From: Streptomyces sp. NRRL WC-3742
GTDB taxonomy: Bacteria > Actinomycetota > Actinomycetes > Streptomycetales > Streptomycetaceae
NCBI RefSeq assembly: GCF_000720635.1
Contig: NZ_JOCF01000067.1
Location: 1 to 64,000, forward strand
Length of the DNA stretch: 64,000 bases
Direction: 5' to 3'
The translations under genes and the position numbers were made by a program. The notes under the pieces were generated by a model. It worked only from the letters and a program-made list of their open reading frames with translations. It had not been told where the DNA came from and searched no databases. Shown here piece after piece: positions 1-8,343 of the stretch. Position 1 is the first letter of the stretch. Every line of letters starts with the position of its first letter.

Positions 1-705
1 GCGCCACGCGGTATTGCCGTGCGTCAACTGGTCGATCACGAAGGACACGTCCGTCGCGCGGCTGGCGGTTTCGAAGTTGAAGTCGATCTGCTCCGGGTGG
101 TCGCAGATCGCGCAAGGCGGCGTCCGACCGTTCGCCAGCGTCTCGCCGGTGTCCTCGTAGGTGTGGCCGACGAGCGCGACGACGTAGCCGTGGCTGGCCA
201 GGTCGGTCGCGAGCGAGGTGAGCGTCATGCGGGGGTTCTCGGCCGCGGCCGAGAGGACCACCAGCGGGTACTTGCCGTGCTGCGGCCGTGCGCCGTCGAA
301 GGCGTGGGTGGTGACGCTGGAAAGGGTCTGCGGGGTGATGCCGGAGCTCGCCGGTATCTTCGCGTGATCGAGGATTCCGGCTGCCTCGCCGAGGGTCATG
401 TAGGGGGCGGGAGTTCCGGTCCCGGCGACGGCCGGGTAGATCATCGTGACGGCCAGCTGGCGGGGGCCGGACGACGGCACCCACGGGTCGATCCGGTTCG
501 TGTCGGTGAGGTGGATGATCTCCTCACCTGCGGCGTAGGGCCCGGTCGGCGCGGGGAGCACGCCCTGGAAGGCCCGCGCGGGCGCGGCGGCCGTGGCCGG
601 TGCGGCCACCGGCGTGGTCGTGGCGGCGAACCCGGTGCCGGTTCCGGCGATGACGGCGGCGAGCGCCAGGGCTGCGACGGCGCTGATTCGGCGGTTGCGA
701 TTCAT
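1..705 (-). CDS. Secreted alpha/beta hydrolase, PAF-acetylhydrolase-like (partial)
   Basis: The reading frame starts at ATG 705 and runs leftward off the window edge, so the C-terminus and the catalytic Ser/His region are missing. The N-terminus is a Sec-type signal peptide: an Arg-rich start, an Ala-rich core from about residue 8, then an Ala/Thr-rich stretch. The mature part begins with GPYAAGEEIIHLTDTNRIDP followed by a Val-Thr-Met-Ile-Tyr-Pro strand, the layout of the platelet-activating-factor acetylhydrolase/lipase family. The segment LASHGYVVALVGHTYEDTG matches the region just before the nucleophile elbow. The likely role is an extracellular esterase; the substrate cannot be told. The call could be wrong at subfamily level because the catalytic motif lies outside the window. 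Confidence 0.7.
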   Translation of the reverse strand, partial: MNRNRRISAVAALALAAVIAGTGTGFAATTTPVAAPATAAAPARAFQGVLPAPTGPYAAGEEIIHLTDTNRIDPWVPSSGPRQLAVTMIYPAVAGTGTPAPYMTLGEAAGILDHAKIPASSGITPQTLSSVTTHAFDGARPQHGKYPLVVLSAAAENPRMTLTSLATDLASHGYVVALVGHTYEDTGETLANGRTPPCAICDHPEQIDFNFETASRATDVSFVIDQLTHGNTAWR

Positions 706-904
706 GAGGGTGACGCTAGGTTCTGCGGCCCCTGCATCGAATCAACCCACGGTCCGGTGTCGTCCGTAGCCCCCGCGAGCTACCGGAGTCATACGCCGGG
801 ACTACGTCGTGCGGCTCCCTTTGCCGCCAGCCACAACGGCCGTCCACCGTACGCCCCCTGACGAACCGCCCGCCCCCCGACAGGCCCGGGGGCGGGCGGA
901 GCGC

Positions 905-1438
905 TTACGGGCTGCCCGGCTCAGAGCCGGCGCTTCGCGATCGCCGCTGCCGATCGAGTTCGGCGTAGCGCGCGCGCATCGCCGCGCTGGCCGCCGGGCC
1001 GGCGCTGAACACGTACGCGTCATGGTCGTCGAGGCGCTTCCCGGTGCGGGCGTCGACCACGACCGGTTCCGCTTCCTCGCCGGTCTCGGCGTCGACGAGG
1101 ATCATGGACCGCTCTTGCGGGGCCAGGTGCCGGTTTCCCCAGGCGGCCAGGGCGACGATCACGGGGCGCAGGGAGTGCCCGCGCTCGGTGAGGACGTACT
1201 CGTGGCGGACCGGGTTCGTCCGGTAGGGCCGCCGCTCCAGCAGGCCGTCGGCGACCAGGGTCTTCAACCGTGCCGTGAGCATGCTGGTGGAGATGCCCAG
1301 GCTCTGCTGGAACTGGTCGAAGCGCGTGTAGCCGTCGAAGGCGTCGTGGAGGATCAGCAGCGTCCACCACTCGCCGACGTGCTGGACCGTGGTCGACAGT
1401 GGGCACTCGCGATCCTCCAGCCGGATCCGGCTCGGCAT
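905..1438 (-). CDS. HxlR-family winged-helix transcriptional regulator
   Basis: This 177-residue protein has the HxlR signature: a conserved Cys near residue 12 (ECPLSTTVQHVGEWWTLLIL) followed by a winged helix, with recognition helix LGISTSMLTARLKTLVADG and wing LLERRPYRTNPVRHEYVLTERG. HxlR proteins sense electrophiles or oxidants and usually control a divergent small operon. The C-terminal third (after about residue 110) extends beyond the core domain and is Arg/Ser-rich. It is divergent from a SnoaL-like protein and an SDR, which are its likely targets. The intergenic region carries repeated AGTTACTG sites. Confidence 0.9.
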   Translation of the reverse strand: MPSRIRLEDRECPLSTTVQHVGEWWTLLILHDAFDGYTRFDQFQQSLGISTSMLTARLKTLVADGLLERRPYRTNPVRHEYVLTERGHSLRPVIVALAAWGNRHLAPQERSMILVDAETGEEAEPVVVDARTGKRLDDHDAYVFSAGPAASAAMRARYAELDRQRRSRSAGSEPGSP

Positions 1439-1556
1439 GGCACCCTCCCTAGTTACTGCTAAAGTGAAAGTTACTGGCTTCTATTCTAGCAGTCGCCAGG
1501 GGCGTGCCCTTCCTGCGGCCCGGCCCGCCGGCATCCATCGCATCTGTGAGGCACCC
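1439..1556. promoter_or_regulatory. Divergent promoter with AGTTACTG direct repeats
   Basis: The gap between the HxlR gene and the divergent SnoaL-like gene is AT-rich compared with its surroundings. It holds two copies of AGTTACTG (1451-1458 and 1469-1476) spaced 18 bp apart, followed by TTCTATTCTAGC. HxlR proteins bind GTTAC-type sites, so this is probably the operator. Binding is inferred. Confidence 0.5.
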
Positions 1557-1916
1557 ATGACCGAACGCACCGACCCCGTCGAGGTCGCCGACCTGCCGGA
1601 GGTCGTCACCCGCTACCTACGGGCCCACGACGCGAAGGACGTCGCCACCGCCGTGGCGACGTTCGCGCCCGAGGCCACCGTCACCGACGACGGCCGTACC
1701 TACCACGGCGCGGCCGCCATCCGCGGCTGGCTGGAGCAGAGCAGCACCCAGTTCACCTACACCGCCACGCTCGTCGGAGCCGAGCGCCATGGTCCCGACC
1801 GGTACACCGCGGTCCAGCACCTCGAAGGCGACTTCCCCGGCGGGCAGGTCGACCTGCGCTACCGCTTCGTCCTCGACGAGCAGAGCCGGATCAGCGAGCT
1901 CGTCATCGCCCCCTGA
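1557..1916 (+). CDS. SnoaL-like/NTF2-fold small protein
   Basis: This 119-residue protein begins at ATG 1557. It shows the SnoaL/NTF2 pattern: an N-terminal helix VVTRYLRAHDAKDVATAVATF, then EATVTDDGRTYHGAAAIRGW, then beta strands ending in DLRYRFVLDEQSRISELVIAP. Such stand-alone proteins are cyclases, isomerases or ligand binders; no catalytic function can be assigned. It is followed 56 bp later by an SDR on the same strand, and the pair probably forms a small operon controlled by the divergent HxlR regulator. Confidence 0.8.
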   Translation: MTERTDPVEVADLPEVVTRYLRAHDAKDVATAVATFAPEATVTDDGRTYHGAAAIRGWLEQSSTQFTYTATLVGAERHGPDRYTAVQHLEGDFPGGQVDLRYRFVLDEQSRISELVIAP

Positions 1917-1972
1917 CGACCCCGGCCCGTCACGGAGTCCGTCGCGCCGCCACCCAAGGATCGCGAGGAAGA

Positions 1973-2815
1973 ATGAAGACCTGGTTCATCACCGGCGGCA
2001 CTCCAGGCGGCTTCGGCCCGGCCTACGCCGAGGTCGCACTGGAGCACGGCGACAACGTCGCCCTGACCGCCCGCCGCCCGCACCTGCTCGACGCCTGGGC
2101 CGCCCGCCACGGCGACAGGGCACTCGTCCTCCCGCTCGACGTCACCGACACGAGGCAGATCCACGATGCCGTCCGCGCCGCCGAGGAACGCTTCGGAGGC
2201 ATCGACGTCCTGGTCAACAACGCGGGCCGGGGCTGGTACGGCTCCGTCGAAGGCACGGCCGACACCGACCTCCGGCACTCCTTCGAACTGAACTTCTTCT
2301 CCGTCACCGCACTCCTGCGCGCAGTCCTGCCGGGCATGCGAGCCCGTGGCGCCGGATGGATCATCAACATGTCCTCGGTCGCCGGCCTGCGGGGCGTGCC
2401 CGGCTTCGGCTACTACAGCGCCGCGAAGTTCGCCGTCGAGGGCCTCACCGAGGTGCTGCGGCACGAAATAGCCCCCTTCGGCATCAACGTCCTGGCCGTC
2501 GAACCCGGCGCCTTCCGCACCCGCGCGTACTCCGCCTTCGCCGACGAACCCGTGTCCGAGACAGTCGACGCCTACCTCCCGCTCGTCGAGTCGGTCCGCG
2601 CCTCCATGGTCGACCAGGACGGCCGCCAGCCCGGCGACCCCCACCGAGGAGTACGCGCCGTCGTCAGCGCCATGGAACAGGACACCCCTCCCCACCGCCT
2701 GGTCCTCGGCGCATCCGGCTACGACACCGTCCACGACCACCTGGAACACATGCTCGAAGAGCTCCGCGCCCACGAAACCAGGTCCCGCAGCGCGGACTTC
2801 CCTCCCCTGCCGTAA
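1973..2815 (+). CDS. Short-chain dehydrogenase/reductase
   Basis: This 280-residue classical SDR has nucleotide-binding motif TGGTPGGFG near residue 8 (a slightly unusual TGxxxGxG), the NNAG motif near residue 83, catalytic Ser in NMSSVAG, and YYSAAKF with catalytic Tyr and Lys. The region VEPGAFRTRAYSAF and the length fit the oxidoreductase subfamily that acts on small carbonyl compounds. It is downstream of the SnoaL-like protein and probably co-regulated by HxlR. The cofactor is probably NADP(H), as Arg residues follow the second strand (TARRPH). The substrate is unknown. Confidence 0.9.
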   Translation: MKTWFITGGTPGGFGPAYAEVALEHGDNVALTARRPHLLDAWAARHGDRALVLPLDVTDTRQIHDAVRAAEERFGGIDVLVNNAGRGWYGSVEGTADTDLRHSFELNFFSVTALLRAVLPGMRARGAGWIINMSSVAGLRGVPGFGYYSAAKFAVEGLTEVLRHEIAPFGINVLAVEPGAFRTRAYSAFADEPVSETVDAYLPLVESVRASMVDQDGRQPGDPHRGVRAVVSAMEQDTPPHRLVLGASGYDTVHDHLEHMLEELRAHETRSRSADFPPLP

Positions 2816-2861
2816 CTCCCTCCTGCTCCACCGCACCGCCTCTCCGGCCTCCGCCGGCGCT

Positions 2862-3431
2862 CCCCGAAGCCTTCGAATATCCAGAAGCCCTCGACCGGCC
2901 ACATCGCCCGCTGCGTGTCCTGACCGATGATGCCGAGGCTAACCCTCGGCAGCTTGGACACCTCCAGCAGATGCGCGAGTTGCTCGCGCATCGCCCCAAC
3001 ACCCGCCACCCGACTCCGCAGAGCCGCCTCCTCCAGTACGAACGCAAACGTGTGATCACCACGCTTCCGTCGAAGACCCAGAAGTCGTTCCCGGGAAGCG
3101 CGAGATCCGTCGTTCGCCGCCTCGGCAACCACCGGACCTGCTCCCCTGCCGCCTCGTTGTGCGGGCTGGTGGCCTCGTACTCGAACCGCGTGTACTCACT
3201 CAACGGCTCCGAGACCACACGAGCCCGCCTGACCTCCACCCCACGACTGACCGTCGAGCGAACGAGGTTCCGCCACCAAACGCTCTCCTCGTCCTCGATC
3301 ACCAGCCGACCGTCCTGCTGTCAGAGCTGGAACGCCGGATCGTCGAGCATGTAGCCGTCCCGCATCTCCAGGTGCACCGCGGATTGCCGCGCGCCACGCA
3401 GCAGTTCCTCAAACGTTGCTTCCGACGCCAC
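2862..3431 (-). pseudogene. Decayed DUF6879 gene fused to a DUF5753 (Scr1-type) fragment
   Basis: From GTG 3431 the minus strand reads a DUF6879-type start (EELLRGARQSAVHLEMRDGY), then meets an in-frame TGA at 3321-3323. The same frame continues past it with SVWWRNLVRSTVSRGVEVRR, AAGEQVRWLPRR and LALPGNDFWVFDGS, all DUF6879 signatures. After that, homology jumps to another frame with HTFAFVLEEAALRSRV, AMREQLAHLLEVSKLPRVSL and PVEGFWIFEGF, which is the DUF5753 domain of XRE/Scr1 regulators. The locus therefore looks like two regulatory genes joined by deletion, plus a nonsense mutation. Neither product is likely to be functional. Confidence 0.75.
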
Positions 3432-3634
3432 CGTTCACCCCCGGGAAGAACTGCAGCATGCGCTCGGGGATCTCGACCACCGTCTCGTGCCCCGGGAGCT
3501 CCAGCTGAGACAACCGCTTCTCGTCCAGCACCTTCCAGCCCTGGACGAGGTAGTTCCCCGACTCGTCGTCGAAGTACAGGGTCGGCGACCCGTTGTTCCT
3601 GCTCGGGGTCCTTGCCGAGCATGTGCAGCGCCAT
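3409..3634 (-). pseudogene. Frameshifted small gene paired with DUF6879
   Basis: ATG 3634 starts MALHMLGKDPEQ. The homologous sequence then continues in another frame as NNGSPTLYFDDESGNYLVQG, WKVLDEKRLSQLELPGHETV and VEIPERMLQFFPGV, and ends at TGA 3409. The break near 3605 fits loss of about two bases. In streptomycetes this small protein is normally encoded directly in front of a DUF6879 gene, as here (the next start lies in the overlap at 3431). It is part of the same decayed cassette. Confidence 0.7.
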
Positions 3635-3729
3635 GACGCGCTTCCTCTCCGAAGTGGACGACCACTGAAACTGATCCTCCATCAGGCCACCCGGATCACA
3701 CATCGAACGTGCGCGAACTTGCGTGGCGG

Positions 3730-4200
3730 CTAGCTCGGCGCGCCCAGCGCGCGAAAGCCGAAGCTGACGAGGAGCACGCTCTCCCCGGCCCCGAGGGGCG
3801 TCCGACCGTGCGGCGTGAACGCCCCATCGAACACGAGGCAGTCTCCCGACACGAGCTCGCACTCGGTATAACCGTCCGGGCCGATCAGGACGGTCGCGCT
3901 CCGGTCGACGCGGTCGAGCGCGGCCTGGGTGGATTCGATCAGCTCCATGTCCCCCTTGGCGATCCGAAGCCTGCTCGCTTCCTGCAAGTGGGCTCGGGCC
4001 GACGAGAGATCGCCGAGCTCCATGAGGTGCTTGGCCGGGTGCTGAAGCGCGAAGTCGACGAGCTCAGGATGACCGCTTCGCGCGTCATCCAGCGCCTCTC
4101 GGTAGTACGACTCCGCCTTCTCCAGCTCACCGGCGTACCGGTGCGCGTCGCCGAGGTTGACCTCGGTGGCAACGACGGCCCGGGTGTTGCCGACGCTCAT
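3730..4200 (-). pseudogene. TPR fragment joined to a hydroxylase-like C-terminal tail
   Basis: The frame opened at ATG 4200 encodes tetratricopeptide-like helices (NLGDAHRYAGELEKAESYYR, LMELGDLSSARAHLQEASRL) for about 95 residues. It then passes without a break into GYTECELVSGDCLVFDGAF and TPHGRTPLGAGESVLLVSFG, which looks like the end of an Fe(II)/2-oxoglutarate or cupin-type hydroxylase. TPR homology also extends upstream of the ATG (FLRQALDLAMSVGN), inside the region overlapping the HExxH gene. It therefore reads as a truncated TPR protein joined to another gene's 3' end. Whether it is translated is unclear. Confidence 0.5.
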
Positions 4201-4987
4201 GGCAAGGTCGAGCGCCTGCCGAAGGAACCCGGATGCGCCGTCGGAGGTAGCGGACCGCCGGCATGCCCTCGTCGTACGCGCGCTGGATGCATGTGCGCTC
4301 GTTGGCGCTCAGGTCATCCCGGTCGAGTTCGATCCGGCGGAACCGCAGCAGCTGGTTGTACACGCAGGTCGCGTGGAAAGCCCGGTCGACTTCCCAGTAC
4401 TGGTTGCGGGCCACCCCCTGGGCAGCACGCCACGCGATCTCGATCTTGGGTGACGTTCTGGAGGAGTAGCCGTCGACGAACACCTGGTTCTGCAGGATGT
4501 GAAAGCTGACCGACTGGTGGACTCCCTCGTGCAGGATGTTCTCCGCGAGGAACAGGTGGGACGGCTCCACGCTCACCGTGTTCGGAGGAATGTGGTGCCG
4601 CGCCTTCTCGGAGAACACGATGACGAACGGCAGCGCCGGGTCACTGGAGCTGGTCAGCGACGACGAAGACACGCCCGGCTTGAGGTCCGCCCACAGCAGT
4701 CCTCGGACGAACTCTCGCACGCGGGCGAAGCCTTCGGGATGGACCGAGGCCAGCCGCTCGAGCGTCTGACTCAATGCGGCTCGGCGCACATCGGTGTGCT
4801 CGACGATCGCGTAGTCCGTCAGGTTGATCTCGTCGGCGATCTGCCGAGGCAGCTCGCCGACGAACCAACCGAACTTCGCCCCGGACACGCTCAGGGCCTC
4901 GGTGCGGAGGGCGATGACAGAGACCGTCGCGGGTCGGCTCGGCGCCCCGTGCCGAGCCGACCCGCCATGCCGTCGACCCCCCGGCAT
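4127..4987 (-). CDS. HExxH-motif protein, possible peptide-modifying metalloenzyme, damaged 3' end
   Basis: Recognisable protein runs from about LRTEALSVSGAKFGWFVGEL to YDEGMPAVRYLRR. It contains HLFLAENILHEGVHQSVSFH with an HExxH metal-binding motif. Downstream EIAWRAAQGVARNQYWEVDR and NQLLRFRRIELD are helical and could supply a third ligand. HExxH proteins of this size occur as putative peptide hydroxylases near ribosomal-peptide genes, but I cannot confirm that family here. After about 4240 the frame enters sequence whose homology (TPR) is in another frame, so the native C-terminus seems lost. The ATG at 4987 has only a weak Shine-Dalgarno. A nine-codon frame with a strong one lies just upstream. 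Confidence 0.45.
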   Translation of the reverse strand: MPGGRRHGGSARHGAPSRPATVSVIALRTEALSVSGAKFGWFVGELPRQIADEINLTDYAIVEHTDVRRAALSQTLERLASVHPEGFARVREFVRGLLWADLKPGVSSSSLTSSSDPALPFVIVFSEKARHHIPPNTVSVEPSHLFLAENILHEGVHQSVSFHILQNQVFVDGYSSRTSPKIEIAWRAAQGVARNQYWEVDRAFHATCVYNQLLRFRRIELDRDDLSANERTCIQRAYDEGMPAVRYLRRRIRVPSAGARPCHERRQHPGRRCHRGQPRRRAPVRR

Positions 4988-5002
4988 CAGTTCCGCGCCG
5001 AG

Positions 5003-5032
5003 ATCAGATCTCGACGCTCTTGTCGTTGAGCA
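5003..5032 (-). other. Nine-codon frame with strong RBS upstream of the HExxH gene
   Basis: GAGAGGAAGG sits about 8 bases before an ATG at 5032, which encodes MLNDKSVEI and then TGA. A shift of one base at the stop would join this start to the frame leading into the HExxH protein (DLGAELMPGG...). It could be the real, frameshifted start of that gene, a short leader, or the remains of a precursor peptide. The sequence does not decide between these. Confidence 0.35.
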
Positions 5033-5251
5033 TGGGATGGCCCTTCCTCTCACGCAAAGCCGGCCACCGCACCGCTGCGGCGGCACCGGGAATCCGCTGC
5101 CAGGGAGCCCTGGTGGTCCACGACCTGGCGGCATCAACGACGGTACGGAGTAGTGAATCGGCTACTCAACGTGCTTGCGGCTTCTTGCGGAATCTCATCC
5201 CAGGGCATCGAGCGCAGTGGTGATCAGCTGCCGGGCCGCCGACACCTACGC

Positions 5252-6658
5252 CTACGACGAGGGTTGTGAACCCGCCGGCGGCCGTACGTCCGTCGTCAGG
5301 TTGCCGTCGTCGCGGGGGTGGACGGTGCAGTAGGCGTAGTGGCCGGCGCCCGAGAGCCAGTCCGCCTTGGTCGGGCCGAGCACCGCGCGGGAGAGGCTCA
5401 GCGAGGGGTGGGCGGAGGTGACGGACGTGACGGCCGTGAAGCAGTCGCTGCTCAGGAGGGCCAGGGCGGTGGGCCACTTCGCGGCGAACTCCGGATCGGT
5501 GAGGGTGAGCACCTTGACGACCTGCGCCTGGTGCGGGCGCGCGCAGTCGAGCCGCGTCCAGCCGAAGCCCGCGTCCAGGTTCGTGTCCAGGTACGCGTCC
5601 GGCGCACCGGTCGGCCTGGTGTAGGAGAGGCACTCGCCGGGCTGCAGCTGCGCCGGGAGTGCGGTGGCGGTCGGGTGGTTGGGCTCCCACCCCGGGGTCA
5701 CCGAGCTGTCGGAGGTGGCGTACGGCAGGTCGATGACCTTCACGGCGGCCAGGGCGAAGAGGAGTGAGGCCACGCCGCCGAGGGCGGCCCGGCGCGCCCG
5801 CTGCTTCCGGACCTGGGCCTTCCTCGGATCGCGGGCCGTGGGAATCTGCCGCACCGTCTTCGGGGCCCTGCGGCCGCCGTGGCGCTCGGCCAGGCGTCGC
5901 AACTGCTCCGCCACGGGCGCGGCCTCGGCCGGGCGCTGCGCCGGGTCGGGCCGGAGGAGGTCGGTGATCAGCTGCGCCAGGTCCTTGGGGACGTCCGGGC
6001 GGAGCTCCCGCAGCGGCGGGCCTTCGGTGGTCGGCGGCGATCCGGTCAGCAGGGCGTGCAGGGTGCCGCCCAGCGCGTACAGGTCGGCCCGGGCGTCGAC
6101 GCTGCGGCCCGTGTACTGCTCGGGCGCCATGTAGGCGAGGGTGCCGACGGCCGTGGTGCGGTCGGTGAACCCGGGGTCGTCGACGACCTGCGGGCGCTCG
6201 TGGACGAGGCCGAAGTCCAGTAGTTTGACGGCGCCGTCCTCGGTGAGGAAGAGGTTGCTCGGCTTGACGTCCCGGTGCACCAGCCCGGCGGCGTGGGCCA
6301 CCGTCAGGGCCTGCGCCACCTGCGCGCCCACCTCGGCGGCCCACCCCACGGCGACCGGGCCGTCGCCCCGGCGGGGCTCCAGCGAACGTCCGGCCAGCAG
6401 TTCCATGACCAGGTACGACATGTCGTCGACCTCGCCGAAGTCGTGCACCACGACGATCCCCGGGTGCTGGAGCCCGGCGACGGCCCGCGCCTCGCGCAGG
6501 AAGCGCTCCCGGGACGTGGCGTCGGTCTCGTGCAGCAGCTTCACCGCCACGCGCCGACCGAGCAACCGGTCCTCGGCGGCCCAGACCTCGCCCATCCCGC
6601 CGGCGCCCATCGGACGGTCCATCACGTACCGTTCTGCCACGACCGCGCCGCTCTGCAC
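5252..6658 (-). CDS. Membrane-anchored Ser/Thr protein kinase (PknB type)
   Basis: This 468-residue protein starts at GTG 6658. It has a Hanks-type kinase domain over residues 1 to about 265: glycine loop MGAGGMGEVW, catalytic Lys in VAVKLL, catalytic loop HRDVKPSN, DFG motif (LLDFGLVHE) and APE-type motif MAPEQYTG. A basic juxtamembrane stretch (KAQVRKQRARRAA) leads to one transmembrane helix (ALGGVASLLFALAAVKVIDL). The extracytoplasmic domain of about 150 residues has several Cys residues and WLSGAGHYAYC near its end. It lacks PASTA repeats, so it probably senses something else. It stands alone on its strand. Confidence 0.93.
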   Translation of the reverse strand: MQSGAVVAERYVMDRPMGAGGMGEVWAAEDRLLGRRVAVKLLHETDATSRERFLREARAVAGLQHPGIVVVHDFGEVDDMSYLVMELLAGRSLEPRRGDGPVAVGWAAEVGAQVAQALTVAHAAGLVHRDVKPSNLFLTEDGAVKLLDFGLVHERPQVVDDPGFTDRTTAVGTLAYMAPEQYTGRSVDARADLYALGGTLHALLTGSPPTTEGPPLRELRPDVPKDLAQLITDLLRPDPAQRPAEAAPVAEQLRRLAERHGGRRAPKTVRQIPTARDPRKAQVRKQRARRAALGGVASLLFALAAVKVIDLPYATSDSSVTPGWEPNHPTATALPAQLQPGECLSYTRPTGAPDAYLDTNLDAGFGWTRLDCARPHQAQVVKVLTLTDPEFAAKWPTALALLSSDCFTAVTSVTSAHPSLSLSRAVLGPTKADWLSGAGHYAYCTVHPRDDGNLTTDVRPPAGSQPSS

Positions 6659-6785
6659 CGGGCCCGCCTTCCGCTCTTGTGATCATCGGAGAGCGGTCCA
6701 GCATAGAGCCCCGGCACCAACCACCGCCGACGCGGCCGGGCGGCCGGGCGGGCCGGCGGAGACATCGGCGATCGAGGTGCCACGG

Positions 6786-6816
6786 AGTGGGAAGTCGGCC
6801 GGGCCGACTTCCCACT
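6786..6816. terminator. 15-bp perfect inverted repeat
   Basis: AGTGGGAAGTCGGCC at 6786-6800 and its exact complement at 6802-6816 are separated by one base. No T-tract follows. It lies in the gap between the minus-strand membrane gene ending at 6919 and the kinase start at 6658, so a factor-independent stop for the membrane gene is the simplest reading. The rest of the 260-bp gap shows no gene. Confidence 0.6.
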
Positions 6817-6918
6817 TCGGGGCACGGGGCGGGTGGTTGCGCGTCGCCCAGGTGCGGGGACAGCCGGCCGACATCACCCTGACCGCCGTCACCAGCTCGA
6901 CGCATTGCGGATCACGAC

Positions 6919-7551
6919 CTACAACTGCCGTGACTCTCCGGCCGGCCGCGACCTCCGTGCGAGCAGCGCCCATCCCGTCACGACGACGACCGCCACCACC
7001 GCCACGATCCGGACCACCTCCCAGGTGGCCCTGGCGACCGACCCTTGCAGCGTTCCTTCGAACTGCAGCCGCTGCGACGTGTCCACGATCGCGATCAGCG
7101 GCACCACCAGCCGGAACACGACCCCGAGAAGACCACCGCGCCGTGCCAGGTTCCCGCACAGACCCAGCAGGGAGCCCAGCAGGCAGGCGGCCACGGACCA
7201 CACGACCATCTTCGGCAGGACCCCCGCCCAGTCGGTGTGTGTCGTCGCGCCGGACGGATCGCTCAGGTCGGCTCGCAGGAAATCCCCATGATTCAGTTTC
7301 ACCGCGTAGTAGGCGATCACACCGGCGATCAGGGACGCGGACGCCAGAACTGCGGAACCGGTCTTGGACTTCTGGGCGAGACCGACGAAGAAGGCCAGTG
7401 CCGCCCACGTCCATTCGGCGGACAGGACAAGACTCGCCGCGTGTGTTGCCGATCCGTCCGCCGCCCCGGTGACAGGGCCGAGAACCCCGAGGAGCGCACC
7501 GGCCGTCAGGGCGGCCACGGGTGCCAGGACATTGGATCGCGAGAAATTCAT
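6919..7551 (-). CDS. Integral membrane protein of unknown function
   Basis: This 210-residue protein has about five hydrophobic segments: residues 8-28, about 42-60, 68-87, about 108-150 as a helical pair, and 180-202 (IVAVVAVVVVTGWALLA). The loop HGDFLRADLSDPSGATTHTD is polar and probably extracytoplasmic. It has no enzymatic motif. It follows the lactococcin-972-like gene on the same strand, and such peptides are often encoded next to membrane proteins. It does not clearly resemble the usual associated permease, so an immunity role is only a possibility. Confidence 0.7.
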   Translation of the reverse strand: MNFSRSNVLAPVAALTAGALLGVLGPVTGAADGSATHAASLVLSAEWTWAALAFFVGLAQKSKTGSAVLASASLIAGVIAYYAVKLNHGDFLRADLSDPSGATTHTDWAGVLPKMVVWSVAACLLGSLLGLCGNLARRGGLLGVVFRLVVPLIAIVDTSQRLQFEGTLQGSVARATWEVVRIVAVVAVVVVTGWALLARRSRPAGESRQL

Positions 7552-7655
7552 GGAGCTCGGGGCTTCCTTTCCGATAACGGGGAAAGGTCCCGGTCATTTC
7601 TCCGGCGAGCCGAAGGAATGACCGGGACCTCATAGAACTGAAGAGCTAGGGGACT

Positions 7656-7979
7656 TTAGTACGTTCCCCAGTACACGTTGCACGTGTACGCCCAGCCGGC
7701 CGTGGCGTAGGCGTACGACCAGCTGCCCGCGTTCGCGTACCCCTTGTCGTTCGAGGACGCGATGATCGCCGTGGACGAGTGGTACTTACTCGGGTGCGTG
7801 TACTGCGAGTAGCACCCCTTGAACCCGCCGTTCGGCTCGGTGCCGTAGTTCCACGTACCGCCGCCGACGTTGACGGTGGACGCGAGGGACGGCGTCTTGG
7901 CGGACGGGTCGATGGTGAGGGTCACCATCCCCCACGCCTTGGGGTGCCCCAGCGCAGCTGGCGCCGCCGCCTGGTTCAC
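7656..7979 (-). CDS. Lactococcin 972-like bacteriocin, signal peptide missing
   Basis: The C-terminal 70 residues match the lactococcin 972 family: VNVGGGTWNYG, CYSQYTHPSKYHSSTAI, AGSWSYAYATAGWAYTC and final NVYWGTY. Family members are secreted and normally start with a signal peptide. Here the only plausible start in frame is GTG 7979 (MNQAAAPAALGHPKAWG), which begins near where the mature chain should start. An in-frame TGA lies about 35 bases further upstream, and no good ribosome site is visible. Either the 5' end has been lost or translation starts in an unrecognised way. Confidence 0.65.
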   Translation of the reverse strand: MNQAAAPAALGHPKAWGMVTLTIDPSAKTPSLASTVNVGGGTWNYGTEPNGGFKGCYSQYTHPSKYHSSTAIIASSNDKGYANAGSWSYAYATAGWAYTCNVYWGTY

Positions 7980-8305
7980 CCCATGACCAATAGATGACCC
8001 TTCGGAGTATCACCAGCGAGGCATGAGCGACAGTTTCTGCCCATACAGACCGTTTTATACCCCGGCCATCCGTCAACCCATCGGTCACGGCAGATGCAGG
8101 TTGTGATTTATGGCGGCTGCAGTGGTTGTTGCGTTCCGCCCGGGTGCGGGGGTGGCCGTCGGTGAGCGGGGAAGCAGTGACGCGGCGATCTCGCCATCCG
8201 CCCCACCTGCACCGGACCGGTCAACGGCACGGTCCCGCCCGGCGAGATGGGCTCCTTCGACTTCGGGTCCAGCGTCTCCGTGCCGTGACGGCTCGTTGAC
8301 GCCCG
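7980..8305. other. Intergenic region with a possible gene remnant
   Basis: No complete gene is visible. On the plus strand a frame ending at the TGA at 8286-8288 reads CTGPVNGTVPPGEMGSFDFG and looks like the tail of a small protein, but it has no supported start. The stretch 7990-8080 is relatively AT-rich and may hold the promoter of the bacteriocin-like gene. Confidence 0.3.
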
Positions 8306-8331
8306 GGGCCGCCACCGGTCGGTGGCGGCCC
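8306..8331. terminator. Terminator hairpin after the tautomerase gene
   Basis: GGGCCGCCACCG at 8306-8317 and its exact complement at 8320-8331 form a 12-bp stem with a 2-base loop, 13 bases beyond the stop codon of the minus-strand tautomerase gene. No T-tract follows, as is usual for high-GC actinobacteria. Confidence 0.65.
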
Positions 8332-8343
8332 GCGATGTGGGGG

